A DNA stretch of 31,905 nucleotides from RGIG3009 sp964390295 (GCA_964390295.1 CAYMHR010000013.1:1-31905); one strand, 5' to 3'. Positions 6,548 to 15,696 are shown, counted from the stretch's first letter. The notes: generated by a model not told the origin, from the sequence alone. A program made the numbers and translations.

Positions 6548-7444
6548 GTGGATTGGAAAAAGCTGTTTCATAAGATACTGTATCCGCCGCTGTGGCTGAT
6601 CGTATTGCTGGTGCTGTTCAGTGTTCCGGCCATGATCGTGATTTTCGTCAACGGGTGGGACACACACCCGTTGGCTTGCGCGTGTTACGTGCCGGCGGCG
6701 TATGCCGTCACCGTTCTGTCGATCGCGTGTGTGGCGGTATTCCCCCAACGCTATCGTCAGCTCAAGCAGCGGGTGTACGAGCATCCGCTGGGGTACCAAT
6801 GGATGACCGATGCCGATTGGCAAACCGGGGTGCGGTTGTCGCTCTCTTTGTTGCTCAATCTGGCGTTTGCCGCCGTTTACGTGGTGACGGGCTTGCTGTA
6901 TCACACGGCGTGGTTTATCGTGCTGGCGGCGTATAATGCGATTTTGGCGGTATTGCGGTACGTTTTGGTGCGCTACGTCCGCCGGAGCGCACAAAACGAC
7001 AGCGCCTACGACGAGTGGCGGTGCGTCCGCATTTGTGCCTGGATTTTGTTGCTGATGAGTCTGGTGCTCATCGCCATGGTGCTGATGATTGTGTTCCAAA
7101 ATCGGGGATACGAGTATCAGGGTCTGCTGATCTACGTTGTAGCAACGTATACTTTTTATACCACGGTCACGGCCACGGTGGATATTGCCCGAAGCAAGCG
7201 GCATCACAGCCCGGTGATGATGATGACCAAGGTGATCAAGCTTGCCGCGGCTATGGTGTCCATGCTGGCTTTGGAAACCGCCATGCTGACGCAGTTTGGC
7301 AGCAATGCCGACGGGACGTTGCGTCATACGATGGTTTCCGTTACCGGTGGCGTGGTCGTGTTGATTATCACGTTGCTGTCGTGGACAATCATTATTCATG
7401 CGAGCCGCATCCTGCATAAGCTAAAGCGGCAGCGTGAACGGTAA
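6548..7444 (+). CDS. Six-helix integral membrane protein, function unknown
   Basis: A 298-aa protein with six clear hydrophobic segments: about 15-32, 40-61, 94-115, 118-138, 158-181 and 189-207, then two more toward the C-terminus around 235-250 and 258-280 (six to eight helices depending on how the edges are counted). I recognise no catalytic motif. It starts at GTG 6548 behind AAAGGAG; an in-frame ATG at 6485 has no ribosome site and would add an unlikely hydrophilic stretch. The C-terminus is basic (HKLKRQRER). The MATE gene starts 33 bp downstream, so co-transcription is likely. Confidence 0.7.
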   Translation: MDWKKLFHKILYPPLWLIVLLVLFSVPAMIVIFVNGWDTHPLACACYVPAAYAVTVLSIACVAVFPQRYRQLKQRVYEHPLGYQWMTDADWQTGVRLSLSLLLNLAFAAVYVVTGLLYHTAWFIVLAAYNAILAVLRYVLVRYVRRSAQNDSAYDEWRCVRICAWILLLMSLVLIAMVLMIVFQNRGYEYQGLLIYVVATYTFYTTVTATVDIARSKRHHSPVMMMTKVIKLAAAMVSMLALETAMLTQFGSNADGTLRHTMVSVTGGVVVLIITLLSWTIIIHASRILHKLKRQRER

Positions 7445-7477
7445 AAAGGCGTTTGTGTGAGAGAGGGATCCTGTTCC

Positions 7478-8848
7478 ATGAATCGCGATTTAACGGTGGG
7501 TAAGCCGACTGCCGTGCTGTGGAAATTTTGCTTGCCGCTTTTCGGAAGCATTATTTTTCAACAGCTCTACAATCTGGCGGATAGCTTTGTAGCCGGCAAA
7601 TTTATCAACGAAGACGCACTTGCAGCCGTGGGAAACAGCTACGAGATCACGCTGATCTTTATCGCGTTTGCGTTCGGATGTAACATCGGTTGCTCGGTGA
7701 TTGTTTCCCAACTGTTCGGAGGCAAGCGGTACCGCGACGTGAAAACCGCCGTTTATACGACTCTTATTGCCAGTGGCGTGTTGTGCGCGGTGTTGATGCT
7801 GCTCGGTCTGCTGTTCAGCGGTGCTTTGCTTCGGTTGATCAACACGCCCCAAAACCTGATAGCCGACTCCAAGCTGTATTTGGATATTTACATATTGGGG
7901 TTGCCGTTCGTGTTTTATTACAACGTAGCAACGGGTATTTTTTCCGCGCTGGGTGACTCCAAAACGCCGTTTTGGTTTCTGGCGTGCTCCTCAATAGCCA
8001 ACGTCGGTGCCGACATTCTGTTCGTAAAGGGCTTCGGAATGCGCGTGGACGGTGTGGCGTGGGCCACCTTTATCTGTCAGGGCGTCAGCTGTGTGCTGGC
8101 GATTGCTTTCGTGCTGGTGCGTCTTGCCAAAATCAAGGCGCCCGAACGGGTGCCGCTGTTTTCGTGGCATCTGTTTAAGAGAATCGCGACGGTGGCGGTG
8201 CCGAGTATTCTGCAACAGAGCTTCATTTCGGTGGGTAACATGGTCATCTAAGGCGTGATTAACGGCTTTGGTGCCTCGGTTATGGCCGGCTATTCCGCCG
8301 CCATCAAGCTGAACAATTTGGTGATCACCTCCTTTACCACGTTGGGAAACGGCATTTCCAATTTCACTGCCCAAAATATCGGTGCTCAAAAATTCGATCG
8401 CATTCGCGCCGGGTTCCGCGCCGGCTTGCGGCTGGTGTGGATGCTGTGTGTGCCGCTGGTGGCACTGTACCTGTTTGTCGGTCGCTATCTGGTCGGCTTT
8501 TTCATGGATGAGCCGTCCAGCAAAGCACTGGAGGTTGGCGTGGAAATCCTGCGGATTTTGTCCCCGTTCTATTTCGTTGCGGCCACCAAGCTGGTGACCG
8601 ACGGCGTGTTGCGCGGTGCCGGTCGTATGAATCAATTTATGGTGGCAACGTTTACCGATCTGCTGTTGCGTGTGGTGCTGGCGAAGGTGCTGTCGGTGCC
8701 GTTGGAGACTACCGGCATTTGGTTGGCGTGGCCGATCGGATGGACGGTAGCAACGGTGATCTCCCTGCTGTTTTACCGCGCCGGAAGCTGGCATCGAACC
8801 GCCGCCGAACAGGCCGAGCAGGGGAAACAGGCTTCCGGCACCCTGTGA
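7478..8848 (+). pseudogene. MATE-family multidrug/Na+ antiporter interrupted by one in-frame TAA
   Basis: Both halves translate in the same frame into a complete MATE transporter of about 456 codons with the usual twelve helices (start MNRDLTVGKPTAVLWKFCLP; IIFQQLYNLADSFVAGKFI; repeat-two segment VMAGYSAAIKLNNLVITSF). The stop TAA at 8249-8251 falls in NMVI-stop-GVINGFG, where related proteins typically have glutamine, so a single C to T change of CAA explains it. No frameshift is needed. The ATG at 7478 has GAGAGAGGG 10 bp upstream. The 597 bp after the stop keep MATE-like sequence, so the lesion is recent, a sequencing or assembly error, or read through. Confidence 0.85.
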
Positions 8849-8878
8849 TCGACGATGCCCGTTGCGCTTCACAAAACG

Positions 8879-8929
8879 TAAAGCTTGCCCCGGTTGCGGC
8901 AACCCGCGACCGGGGCAAGCTTTATTTTT
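8879..8929. terminator. Strong hairpin terminator between converging MATE and dus genes
   Basis: A 16-bp perfect stem (8879-8894 with 8909-8924) is followed on the plus strand by TTTATTTTT. On the minus strand it is followed by a weaker TTTACGTTTTG, so it can act both ways. Confidence 0.9.
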
Positions 8930-8938
8930 CTCTATCGT

Positions 8939-8974
8939 GGACTAACGGCGGAGATTCCCCTCCGCCGTTAGTCC
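8939..8974. repeat. 15-bp inverted repeat overlapping the dus stop codon
   Basis: A perfect 15-bp stem (8939-8953 with 8960-8974, 6-nt loop). The dus stop TAA (8970-8968) lies in the right arm. There is no T-run directly after it on either strand, so it may stabilise the mRNA 3' end or help the neighbouring terminator. Confidence 0.75.
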
Positions 8975-9939
8975 TCCTCGTTGGCACGCATCACACGCCA
9001 GCAGAGGGCGCGCAGGTCTTCCATAGTCGTGATTGTTCCGGCTTCACCGCGAAACGTAGCGGCACCGCGAAGCTCGCGCATATACCACGAAGCGTGCTTG
9101 CGTGCCTGCAACAGAGCACATCGTTCTCCCTTGAGCGAAGCCGCCCAGGCCACCTGACGGCACAGAAGCTCCATCCGCCGGGCAAGCGGCGGTGCCGGCA
9201 ACAACGCGCCGTGCCGGAGATACGCCTCCACCTGCGAAAAAATCCAAGGAGCCCCCAAAGCACCGCGGCCGATCATCACCAGATCGCACCCGGTTTGCTC
9301 GTATAACGCGGCGGCGGCTTGCGGTGAAGTAACGTCACCGTTGCCGATGACCGGGATGGAAACGGCACGCTTAACCGCACGAATGATTTCCCAGTCCACC
9401 GGAGGCGCATACATCTGATCGCGGGTGCGGCCGTGCACCGTGATGGCGGCGGCACCGCCCTGCTCACACGCCTGCGCCACCTCCACCGCGTTGACCTCAT
9501 CCTTGGCATAGCCCTTGCGGATTTTCACGGTGACGGGAACGTCAACGGCCGCACAGGTCGCCTTCACCAGACGATAGCACAGGTCGGGATCGCGCATCAG
9601 CGCACTGCCGCAGTGGTTCCCGGCAATTTTCGGGGCGGGGCACCCCATGTTAATATCCAGCCAATCCGGCCGTTGCGGCAGGACCAGCCGCGCGGCGCGC
9701 GCCATGGTTTCGGGATCGTCACCGAACAACTGGATGGCCGCCGGGCGTTCGTGGTCGGACAACGCCGCCAGCTCCCGGCTTTTGGCATCGCCGTAGGTCA
9801 GCGCTTTGGCGCTGATCATTTCCGATACCGTAAACGCGGCACCGTGATCCCGACAAATGCGGCGAAACGCCGCATCGGCCACCCCTGCCATGGGGGCAAG
9901 CGCCGCCGTCCCCGTAATTGTAACCGAACCGATCTGCAT
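8968..9939 (-). CDS. dusB: tRNA-dihydrouridine synthase (DusB-like)
   Basis: Reduces specific uridines in the tRNA D-loop with FMN and NADPH. The 323-aa protein has the TIM-barrel landmarks LAPMAGVADAAFRRICRDHG, IQLFGDDPETMARAA, the DINMGCPAPKI motif with the catalytic Cys, SALMRDP, VKIRKGY, ITVHGRTRDQMY, PVIGNGDV, and MIGRGALGAPWIF. The C-terminal helical domain is present (H.SWYMRELRGAATFR). Length is normal. In the family the segment before SALM is usually GNGxG; here it reads GNHCG, a local change. Expressed alone from the promoter at 9990-10018, with GGGAGTAG before the ATG. Confidence 0.93.
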   Translation of the reverse strand: MQIGSVTITGTAALAPMAGVADAAFRRICRDHGAAFTVSEMISAKALTYGDAKSRELAALSDHERPAAIQLFGDDPETMARAARLVLPQRPDWLDINMGCPAPKIAGNHCGSALMRDPDLCYRLVKATCAAVDVPVTVKIRKGYAKDEVNAVEVAQACEQGGAAAITVHGRTRDQMYAPPVDWEIIRAVKRAVSIPVIGNGDVTSPQAAAALYEQTGCDLVMIGRGALGAPWIFSQVEAYLRHGALLPAPPLARRMELLCRQVAWAASLKGERCALLQARKHASWYMRELRGAATFRGEAGTITTMEDLRALCWRVMRANEED

Positions 9940-9989
9940 ACACTACTCCCGTGCCCGTGTCGGGCTGACCGTCAACTAAAGATAGTACC

Positions 9990-10018
9990 AGTGTATCACG
10001 TTTTTGAAAAACGGTCAA
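9990..10018 (-). promoter_or_regulatory. Sigma-A promoter of dusB
   Basis: On the minus strand: -35 TTGACC (10018-10013), 17-bp spacer, -10 TACACT (9995-9990). The coding start is 50 bp further on. Confidence 0.75.
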
Positions 10019-10028
10019 CCGCTAACTT

Positions 10029-10589
10029 TCAGGGAGCGGCAAACGCCGTAATACCGTTGGCAACGCCCAAGGCAAACAGCTGGGGCGAATCCGCCATCAG
10101 GGCGGCATCCACGGGGTTGGTGATGAAGCCCAGCTCGACCAGCACCGCCGGCATCCGCGTGTGGCGCAGTACGTACAGGTTGGTGCGCGGTGTCACACCG
10201 CGATTGGGCAGTCCGGTGGCTTCCGACAAGGAACGCACGATCACGGTGCCCAACTCACCGGCTGTGGAATCCACGCGGTATACCAGCGCTTCCGAACCGG
10301 AGGCAGTGGCCAGCGTGGAGGCGTTGGCGTGCAGACTGATAAAATAATCGGCGTTCCATTCGTTGGCTTCGTTGACACGGGCGGCGAGCGAGGAGGCGTT
10401 GGAGGTGCCGAGCTGAGTGTCGGCGGTGGGACGGGATAGCCGTACCTCGTAGCCTTCCGCTTGTAAAATCTCCGCCAGCTCAACGCCGATGCGGTACACA
10501 AGGTCCTGCTCCCGGTATCCGTTTCCTTCGGCACCGGCGTTGGGGTTTTGTGGATTGTGCCCTTGATCGATATAAATTTTGGTAGCCAT
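10029..10589 (-). CDS. N-acetylmuramoyl-L-alanine amidase (Amidase_3), no signal peptide
   Basis: A zinc amidase that cleaves between N-acetylmuramic acid and L-alanine in peptidoglycan. The 186-aa protein is just the catalytic domain: likely zinc ligands His11 (IDQGHNP), Glu27 (GYREQD) and His87 (FISLHANAS), and the catalytic Glu in VLVELGFITN near residue 156. The ATG at 10589 is preceded by a strong GGGGGGAG. There is no signal peptide, anchor or cell-wall-binding repeat, which is unlike CwlD and more like phage endolysins or proteins released by lysis or during spore development. It lies after the terminator of the glycopolymer operon and ends 11 bp before the dusB promoter. Confidence 0.88.
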   Translation of the reverse strand: MATKIYIDQGHNPQNPNAGAEGNGYREQDLVYRIGVELAEILQAEGYEVRLSRPTADTQLGTSNASSLAARVNEANEWNADYFISLHANASTLATASGSEALVYRVDSTAGELGTVIVRSLSEATGLPNRGVTPRTNLYVLRHTRMPAVLVELGFITNPVDAALMADSPQLFALGVANGITAFAAP

Positions 10590-10635
10590 GCAGACTCCCC
10601 CCTTGCCATCACTATATGCAGGGGAGCAGGGCAAA

Positions 10636-10670
10636 TTGCAAAAAGCCGGAGAGGACACTCTCCGGCTTTT
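10636..10670 (-). terminator. Terminator of the surface glycopolymer operon
   Basis: A 13-bp stem (10641-10653 with 10658-10670) begins 11 bp after the wecB stop. Read on the minus strand it ends in a run of Ts then GC. It separates the operon from the amidase gene. Confidence 0.88.
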
Positions 10671-10681
10671 CATGATGGTCG

Positions 10682-11788
10682 TTATACGGTTGCCTTGCCA
10701 AACTCCAAAATATCGGCAATGCGGCGTGCAGCCATGCCGTCGCCGTACGGGTTGCTGGCGGTGCTCATGGCGGTGTAGGCATCGGCGCTACACAGCAACT
10801 CACTGAAGTGACGATAGATCACTTCCTCGTCGGTGCCGACGAGCTTCAGCGTACCGGCGGCGATGCCCTCCGGACGCTCCGTGGTGTCGCGCATGACCAG
10901 CACCGGCTTGCCCAGCGAGGGAGCCTCCTCCTGAATTCCGCCGGAATCCGTCAGGATCATGTAGCTCTTGTTCAGGAAGTTGTGGAAATCCAGCACCTCC
11001 AACGGCTCAATGATGCGGATGCGGTCGCTCCCACGCAAAAATTCATCGGCGGTTTCCCGTACCACGGGGTTCATGTGGATGGGATAAATGGCCTTTACGT
11101 CGGGGTGCTCGTCCAAAACGCGGCGAATGGCACGGAACATATGCTTCATCGGCTCACCGAGATTTTCGCGGCGATGAGCGGTAATCATGATCAAACGGCT
11201 GTCACCGACCCAGTCCAGCTCCGGGTGCGTATAATCCGCACGGACGGTGGTTTTCAGCGCGTCAATCGCCGTGTTGCCGGTAACGTAGATGCTGTCCTCG
11301 GCTTTGCCCTCGCGCAGCAGATTTTGACGCGACAGCTCGGTCGGTGCAAAGTTGTACCGGCTGATGATGCTTACCGCCTGACGGTTAAATTCCTCCGGGT
11401 ACGGCGAGTAGACGTTATACGTGCGTAAGCCGGCCTCCACGTGGCCGACGGGAATTTGCAAATAGAAGCAGGCGAGCGCGGTAACGAAGGTGGTGGAGGT
11501 GTCGCCGTGCACCAGCACGACGTCGGGCTTTTCGCTCTCCAGCACGCCTTTAATTCGTTCCAGAATGTTGGTGGTAACGTCGAACAACGTTTGACGGTCC
11601 TTCATGATGGACAGATCGTAATCCGGCACCACGTGGAACGCCTCCAGCACCTGATCCAGCATTTGACGATGCTGTCCGGTCACGCACACCACGGTGCGAA
11701 AGCCGGGACGACGCTTTAATTCGTTGACCAACGGGCACATTTTAATGGCTTCGGGACGCGTCCCGAACACCAGCATGACGGTTTTCAT
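10682..11788 (-). CDS. wecB: UDP-N-acetylglucosamine 2-epimerase (non-hydrolysing)
   Basis: Interconverts UDP-GlcNAc and UDP-ManNAc, supplying ManNAc for teichoic-acid linkage units or capsule repeats. The 368-aa protein shows VFGTRPEAIKMCPL at the N-terminus, VHGDTSTT, GHVEAGLRT, TAHRRENLGEP, and the C-terminal substrate-binding segment LTDSGGIQEEAPSLGKPVLV followed by RDTTERPE. Length is typical. GGAGG precedes the ATG. It is the last gene of the leftward operon, 21 bp after tagD, and is followed by a terminator. No wecC-type dehydrogenase is nearby, so ManNAc rather than ManNAcA is expected. Confidence 0.95.
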   Translation of the reverse strand: MKTVMLVFGTRPEAIKMCPLVNELKRRPGFRTVVCVTGQHRQMLDQVLEAFHVVPDYDLSIMKDRQTLFDVTTNILERIKGVLESEKPDVVLVHGDTSTTFVTALACFYLQIPVGHVEAGLRTYNVYSPYPEEFNRQAVSIISRYNFAPTELSRQNLLREGKAEDSIYVTGNTAIDALKTTVRADYTHPELDWVGDSRLIMITAHRRENLGEPMKHMFRAIRRVLDEHPDVKAIYPIHMNPVVRETADEFLRGSDRIRIIEPLEVLDFHNFLNKSYMILTDSGGIQEEAPSLGKPVLVMRDTTERPEGIAAGTLKLVGTDEEVIYRHFSELLCSADAYTAMSTASNPYGDGMAARRIADILEFGKATV

Positions 11789-11809
11789 TGCGTTTCGCCT
11801 CCAACGATG

Positions 11810-12199
11810 TTATTGCAGGTCCTGCTTGATTTTGGTGGTGGAAATTTCCGGTGTCCGTGACAAATACACCACGTCACAGCCCTCTTCGCGCAAAAAGTCG
11901 AACTTGCCCTTCCAGTCGTCCCCCATCACGAAGGTGTCAACGTGGTATTCGTGCACGTCGGTTCGCTTTTGTTCCCAGCAGTTTTCCGGGATCACCAGGT
12001 CCACGTAGCGGATCGCTTCCAGCAACAGTTTGCGCTGTTCGTAGGTGAAGTAGCATTTCTTTTGCTTTTCGTTCCAGTTAAATTCGTCGGTGGACAACAC
12101 CACGATCAGATAGTCGCCCAGCTCCTTGGCGCGGCGAAGCAGATTGATATGACCGTAATGCAGTAAATCAAAAGTTCCGTAGGTGATGACTTTTTTCAT
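11810..12199 (-). CDS. tagD: Glycerol-3-phosphate cytidylyltransferase (TagD-like)
   Basis: Makes CDP-glycerol from CTP and sn-glycerol 3-phosphate, the activated donor for glycerol-phosphate polymers. The 129-aa protein is the complete nucleotidyltransferase domain: YGTFDLLHYGHINLLRRAK with the HxGH motif at His14/His17, and the C-terminal RTPEISTTKI motif at 115-124. The length and motifs match TagD/TarD closely. AAGGA precedes the ATG. It lies between the flippase and wecB, and its product is the expected substrate of the glycerophosphotransferase encoded two genes upstream in the same operon. Confidence 0.93.
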   Translation of the reverse strand: MKKVITYGTFDLLHYGHINLLRRAKELGDYLIVVLSTDEFNWNEKQKKCYFTYEQRKLLLEAIRYVDLVIPENCWEQKRTDVHEYHVDTFVMGDDWKGKFDFLREEGCDVVYLSRTPEISTTKIKQDLQ

Positions 12200-12216
12200 A
12201 GGAAGCGTCCTTTCTG

Positions 12217-13659
12217 TCAGCGGCGAAGCGCCCGGATTTTATCCGTAATAAACGTTCTTTTCCAAACGGCGAGAATCACCAACACGCAAACCAGTCCATA
12301 ACGAATGAAGGTGTGAGCGTAATACAGCAACGTGCACGCTACGCAGGCACCGATGGACAGAATCGAGATGAACAGCAGATTGCGGTCGTTGAAAATTCGC
12401 TCGGAAATGCTTTTGCGATAGCCCCAATAGTGCATGAACACCAGCACGGCGTAGGATGCCAGCGTGGTATACGCCGCGGCAATGTAGCCGTAATCGGGGA
12501 ACAGGCGAATGAAAATATAATTGAGGATCAGGTTGATGACCGTGGCTGTGATCGTGGCAAAGGTAATGTGCTTGGATTTTTTGTGGTAAAACTCAATGTT
12601 GGCGTAAATGTTGTACAGTGCTGTAAGAAACGCGGCGCCGGCGATCGGCGGCACGGCGTAAATGCCATCGTAATATTTTTTCGGTGCCAGGATTCGAAGC
12701 ACTTCGGGCGCCACCAGACACACGCCGACGCAGGCGATGCCATAGCCGAGAATCAGCATCGTCACGGTCCGGTTAATGGGGCGGTAGTCCTCCTTGGACA
12801 AATGCTCGAACACAAAAGCAACCAGCGAGGCGTTGATAGCACCCCAAACAATGGTGGCGATCATGCTGATGTTGGACACCACCGAATAAATACCGGTGGC
12901 GGCGTCACCTACCATGCTGGACAGCATGATCCGGTCGGCGCTGGACATAACGTGTTGTGACAGATAATGCGGAATCAGCGGCAACGCAAACACCAGCGTC
13001 TGCTTCCAGCGAACACGGTTGAACAGCGTTTTGCCGCGCACGAACGTCAGAATGTACAACGGAATTACAAACAGGAAGGACGACAGCTCGGCGCACCACA
13101 GCCGCACGTAGGCGTGGCTTTCGGCGGGGGCGTTCATGACGGCAAAAATGGAGGTGGTTTGCGAGATTAGCGTGGAAGCGATCGTGACCACCAAGGCCAT
13201 TTTATACTTGTATTCGTATTTTTGCCGCGTGATCCAAAACACCTGTGCCGGGTTGAACAGAAAATGCAGGAACATCAGCACCAGCAAATTGGTCGGCAGC
13301 AGGAATGATTCCCCGATCAGCACCTTGCACGCGGCAATCACGGCGAACACCACCAGCGTAGCCAGATTGCACAGCGTCAGGGTGGAGGAAATATATTGGT
13401 TGCGGCTGTCCTTGTAATCGTTCAGCCCGACGTTGAACACGCCGGCCGAGGTCAGCCCCAGCAGGGCGAACACGTCGATGATGGAAACCCAGGAATTGTA
13501 CGTGGCGATGACACCGTACTGATCCGGAGCCATCAACCGCGTGAAGATCGGCGTGGTAATAAAGCTGATGCCCTTGATGAAAAAGGAGGACAGCACAAAG
13601 GCGATCGAGGATTTGGCAGAAGCGGGAATTTCATGCCATTTTTTTAAGATCGATTTCAT
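12217..13659 (-). CDS. Wzx-type polysaccharide flippase
   Basis: A 480-aa membrane protein of the MOP superfamily with about twelve to fourteen hydrophobic helices. The start (SSIAFVLSSFFIKGISFITT, PIFTRLMAPDQYGVIATYNS) is typical of oligosaccharide-lipid translocases, as is the repeat in the second half (HYLSQHVMSSADRIMLSSMV, GDAATGIYSVVSNISMI). It should move undecaprenyl-linked repeat units made by the neighbouring glycosyltransferases to the outer face. The ATG lies only 4 bp after the stop of the glycerophosphotransferase gene, so translation is probably coupled. Confidence 0.92.
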   Translation of the reverse strand: MKSILKKWHEIPASAKSSIAFVLSSFFIKGISFITTPIFTRLMAPDQYGVIATYNSWVSIIDVFALLGLTSAGVFNVGLNDYKDSRNQYISSTLTLCNLATLVVFAVIAACKVLIGESFLLPTNLLVLMFLHFLFNPAQVFWITRQKYEYKYKMALVVTIASTLISQTTSIFAVMNAPAESHAYVRLWCAELSSFLFVIPLYILTFVRGKTLFNRVRWKQTLVFALPLIPHYLSQHVMSSADRIMLSSMVGDAATGIYSVVSNISMIATIVWGAINASLVAFVFEHLSKEDYRPINRTVTMLILGYGIACVGVCLVAPEVLRILAPKKYYDGIYAVPPIAGAAFLTALYNIYANIEFYHKKSKHITFATITATVINLILNYIFIRLFPDYGYIAAAYTTLASYAVLVFMHYWGYRKSISERIFNDRNLLFISILSIGACVACTLLYYAHTFIRYGLVCVLVILAVWKRTFITDKIRALRR

Positions 13660-13663
13660 AGCG

Positions 13664-14875
13664 TCACATCATTGCCAAAACGTATTTCGCAATCCTTTCC
13701 GAAGAATCGGCGTCGTCAACGTAGCCGTAATCGTCCAGCAGACGTTCCACGCCCGCGACGTAAGCGGCGGAGTCGAAGGTGCCCAGCAGGCTCAACAGGC
13801 CGTCGAAGTCGGTAGCGGTGGGGAAGGGGAGCTGTTCGATGGGGGTGTAAAAGCCGCGCTCCTTCGTGCGGTAGTATTCCAAATCCGGAAACAGGAGCAG
13901 ACACGGCTTTTTGGTCAGCGCAAAATCAAACATACACGAGCTGGCGTCGGTCAGCAACAGGTCGGTGCACGCCAAATACTCGGCCATGTCGTCGTGCAGG
14001 TTGCCGTTGATAATTTGCCCTGGATACGCGCTTTGCAGGGCGTCCCAATCCACCAGTGCCTCCACGTGGTAGTGAAAGCGGCATACAAGCACCCAGTCGC
14101 CGCCGAACCGGTCGCTCAACGTGCGAAACAGCTCGTCCGGGCGCAGAGAGCGCAACTGATCCAGCCCACTCCGCGCGACGTTCTTGTCGTGCAGTCCGTC
14201 GCTGTCACTGCGGAAGGTGGGCGCGAACAGCAGGACCCGCTTGTCCATGGGAAGCCCCAACCGCTCCTTGATGCGGTCGCGTTGCTCCTGCGAGGCAAAC
14301 AGCAGGTCGTTGCGCGGCGTTCCCAACAGCTCCATGTGGATTTTATCAAAGGTCAAATGCTGCATAATATCCAGCGTATACCGGTTGCCCAGCGCCATCG
14401 TGGTGTTCGGGCAGGAAAAACCGAGGACCCGGCTCCCCACCTGATCGCGTCCCATGCACTTCAGCGGCGTGCCGTGCCAGGTGGTCACGACGCTTTGCCG
14501 CCGCTTGGCGCGCAAAAAGCTGTGCAGGCGAAACAGCAGAGAGGGGGCCAACCCGTCGGCGGTCCGCTGGGTGCATTTTTCGCCGTACACGTTATCCACC
14601 AAAACGCGCGCCGACCCACGGTAACGCGCCGCGGCGGCGGAGTCATCAATATCCACAGCGGTCACGTAATCGGGCAACAGCGCGCGGTATTGGTTTTTCA
14701 CCAGCCATACGATCTCCTTGTCCGGTGCCAGCTCGTGGATTTTTTGAGAAATGTATTTTGGGTTATCCGAATAATGACCGCCGAAGCTGGTAAATACCAG
14801 CCGGTTTTTGCAGACCGGTGTCGCTTTTTGGCGTACCAGATCGGCGGTGTTTTTGATAAAGCCACGCAAGCTCAT
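13664..14875 (-). CDS. CDP-glycerol glycerophosphotransferase (TagB/TagF family)
   Basis: Transfers glycerol phosphate from CDP-glycerol to a lipid-linked glycan, either once or repeatedly. The 403-aa protein has family landmarks VFTSFGGHYSDNPKYIS, VTTWHGTPLKCMGRD (the HGT motif), LFAPTFRSDSDGL, and the C-terminal YLACTDLLLTDASSCMFDFA stretch followed by KKPCLLLFPDLEYY. ATG at 14875 is chosen because AGGAGC lies just upstream; the open frame reaches back to 15010 with sequence unlike the family. It lacks the long extra N-terminal part of large TagF enzymes, so a single-residue primase or a decorating transferase is possible. Fed by the TagD-like enzyme. Confidence 0.9.
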   Translation of the reverse strand: MSLRGFIKNTADLVRQKATPVCKNRLVFTSFGGHYSDNPKYISQKIHELAPDKEIVWLVKNQYRALLPDYVTAVDIDDSAAAARYRGSARVLVDNVYGEKCTQRTADGLAPSLLFRLHSFLRAKRRQSVVTTWHGTPLKCMGRDQVGSRVLGFSCPNTTMALGNRYTLDIMQHLTFDKIHMELLGTPRNDLLFASQEQRDRIKERLGLPMDKRVLLFAPTFRSDSDGLHDKNVARSGLDQLRSLRPDELFRTLSDRFGGDWVLVCRFHYHVEALVDWDALQSAYPGQIINGNLHDDMAEYLACTDLLLTDASSCMFDFALTKKPCLLLFPDLEYYRTKERGFYTPIEQLPFPTATDFDGLLSLLGTFDSAAYVAGVERLLDDYGYVDDADSSERIAKYVLAMM

Positions 14876-14910
14876 ACGTCCGCTCCTATCGTCGACTTCC
14901 TGTGAAACCT

Positions 14911-15687
14911 TTACTTGTGAAGCAGCGCGCCGATGTCCCGGCACAAGCCGCGCACGCCGCGAAATTTCAACGCACCGAGCGCCTTGGTGGTATAGATGCT
15001 CAATTTCCACGGAAGCACCCGGCTCAGACGGCGACGTTTTTCGTCAAACCAGTGTTTCTCCGGCGACAGCCACGAGCCGTCGAAGTGGTGGATGGTGTAG
15101 GTGTTGTCGGTAATTTCCATTTGCTTGGTGGAGGAGTCCTTGGGGCAGAAATAGTCCTTCGGAAACAGAGTGAAACCGCCGACGGTTTGCTTCGTGTTGT
15201 TCAAAACCAGCCCGTATTTTAAGCAGGTATCGGTGATGCGGGTCACGTTGGTCGTGGTGTCCAGCGAACCGTCCGCCAGCCGAAAATGCGCGGTATCGTA
15301 TTCGTGCAACAGCTCGGTGAACAGCGGATGCCCAGCTTCGCAGGCCATCAGCCCGGTCGGGATACGATCGACCGCTTCAAAGCCGGAAACCGCCGCGTAG
15401 TCCAAAATGTCGTCCAGCGGCTTCAGCACCTCAACGTCGGTGTCCATGTAGATGCCACCCTGCGTCACCAGCGCGTACAGGCGTACCACGTCGGTGATAA
15501 ACGCCCATTTTTTCGCTTCGTAGGCTTCACGCACGTAGTCGCAGGAATCCAAATCGAAGTTGGATTCGTTCCACTCGATGATCTCGTAATCGGGACAATA
15601 CTTTTTCCAACTGGCAATACAGCGCTGCGCCAGCTCCGGCAACGGATTACCGCCAAACCAGCAGTAGTGAATCTTTTTTGGTATCAT
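14911..15687 (-). CDS. Glycosyltransferase with DxD sugar-binding region (OCH1/capsule type)
   Basis: A 258-aa soluble glycosyltransferase of the Gly_transf_sug type. It opens MIPKKIHYCWFGGNPLPELA, the usual start of this family in capsule clusters. Metal/nucleotide-sugar binding is by GGIYMDTDVEVL with Asp82 and Asp84. Later GFEAVDRIPTGLMACEAGHPL and a C-terminal HHFDGSWL, also typical. Donor and acceptor sugars cannot be read from sequence. The gene follows the polymerase-GT2 fusion by 9 bp and lies 35 bp before the glycerophosphotransferase. Confidence 0.9.
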   Translation of the reverse strand: MIPKKIHYCWFGGNPLPELAQRCIASWKKYCPDYEIIEWNESNFDLDSCDYVREAYEAKKWAFITDVVRLYALVTQGGIYMDTDVEVLKPLDDILDYAAVSGFEAVDRIPTGLMACEAGHPLFTELLHEYDTAHFRLADGSLDTTTNVTRITDTCLKYGLVLNNTKQTVGGFTLFPKDYFCPKDSSTKQMEITDNTYTIHHFDGSWLSPEKHWFDEKRRRLSRVLPWKLSIYTTKALGALKFRGVRGLCRDIGALLHK

Positions 15688-15696
15688 AGAGAGCGT

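Noticed and set aside
8249..8251. TAA read as an amino acid (code change) in the MATE gene
   Set aside because: TAA is a normal stop elsewhere in this window, for example in dusB. A nonsense mutation or base error is simpler.
13541..14905. 454-codon rightward frame opposite the glycerophosphotransferase and flippase genes
   Set aside because: The opposite strand carries two clear protein families here; this frame is a compositional mirror.
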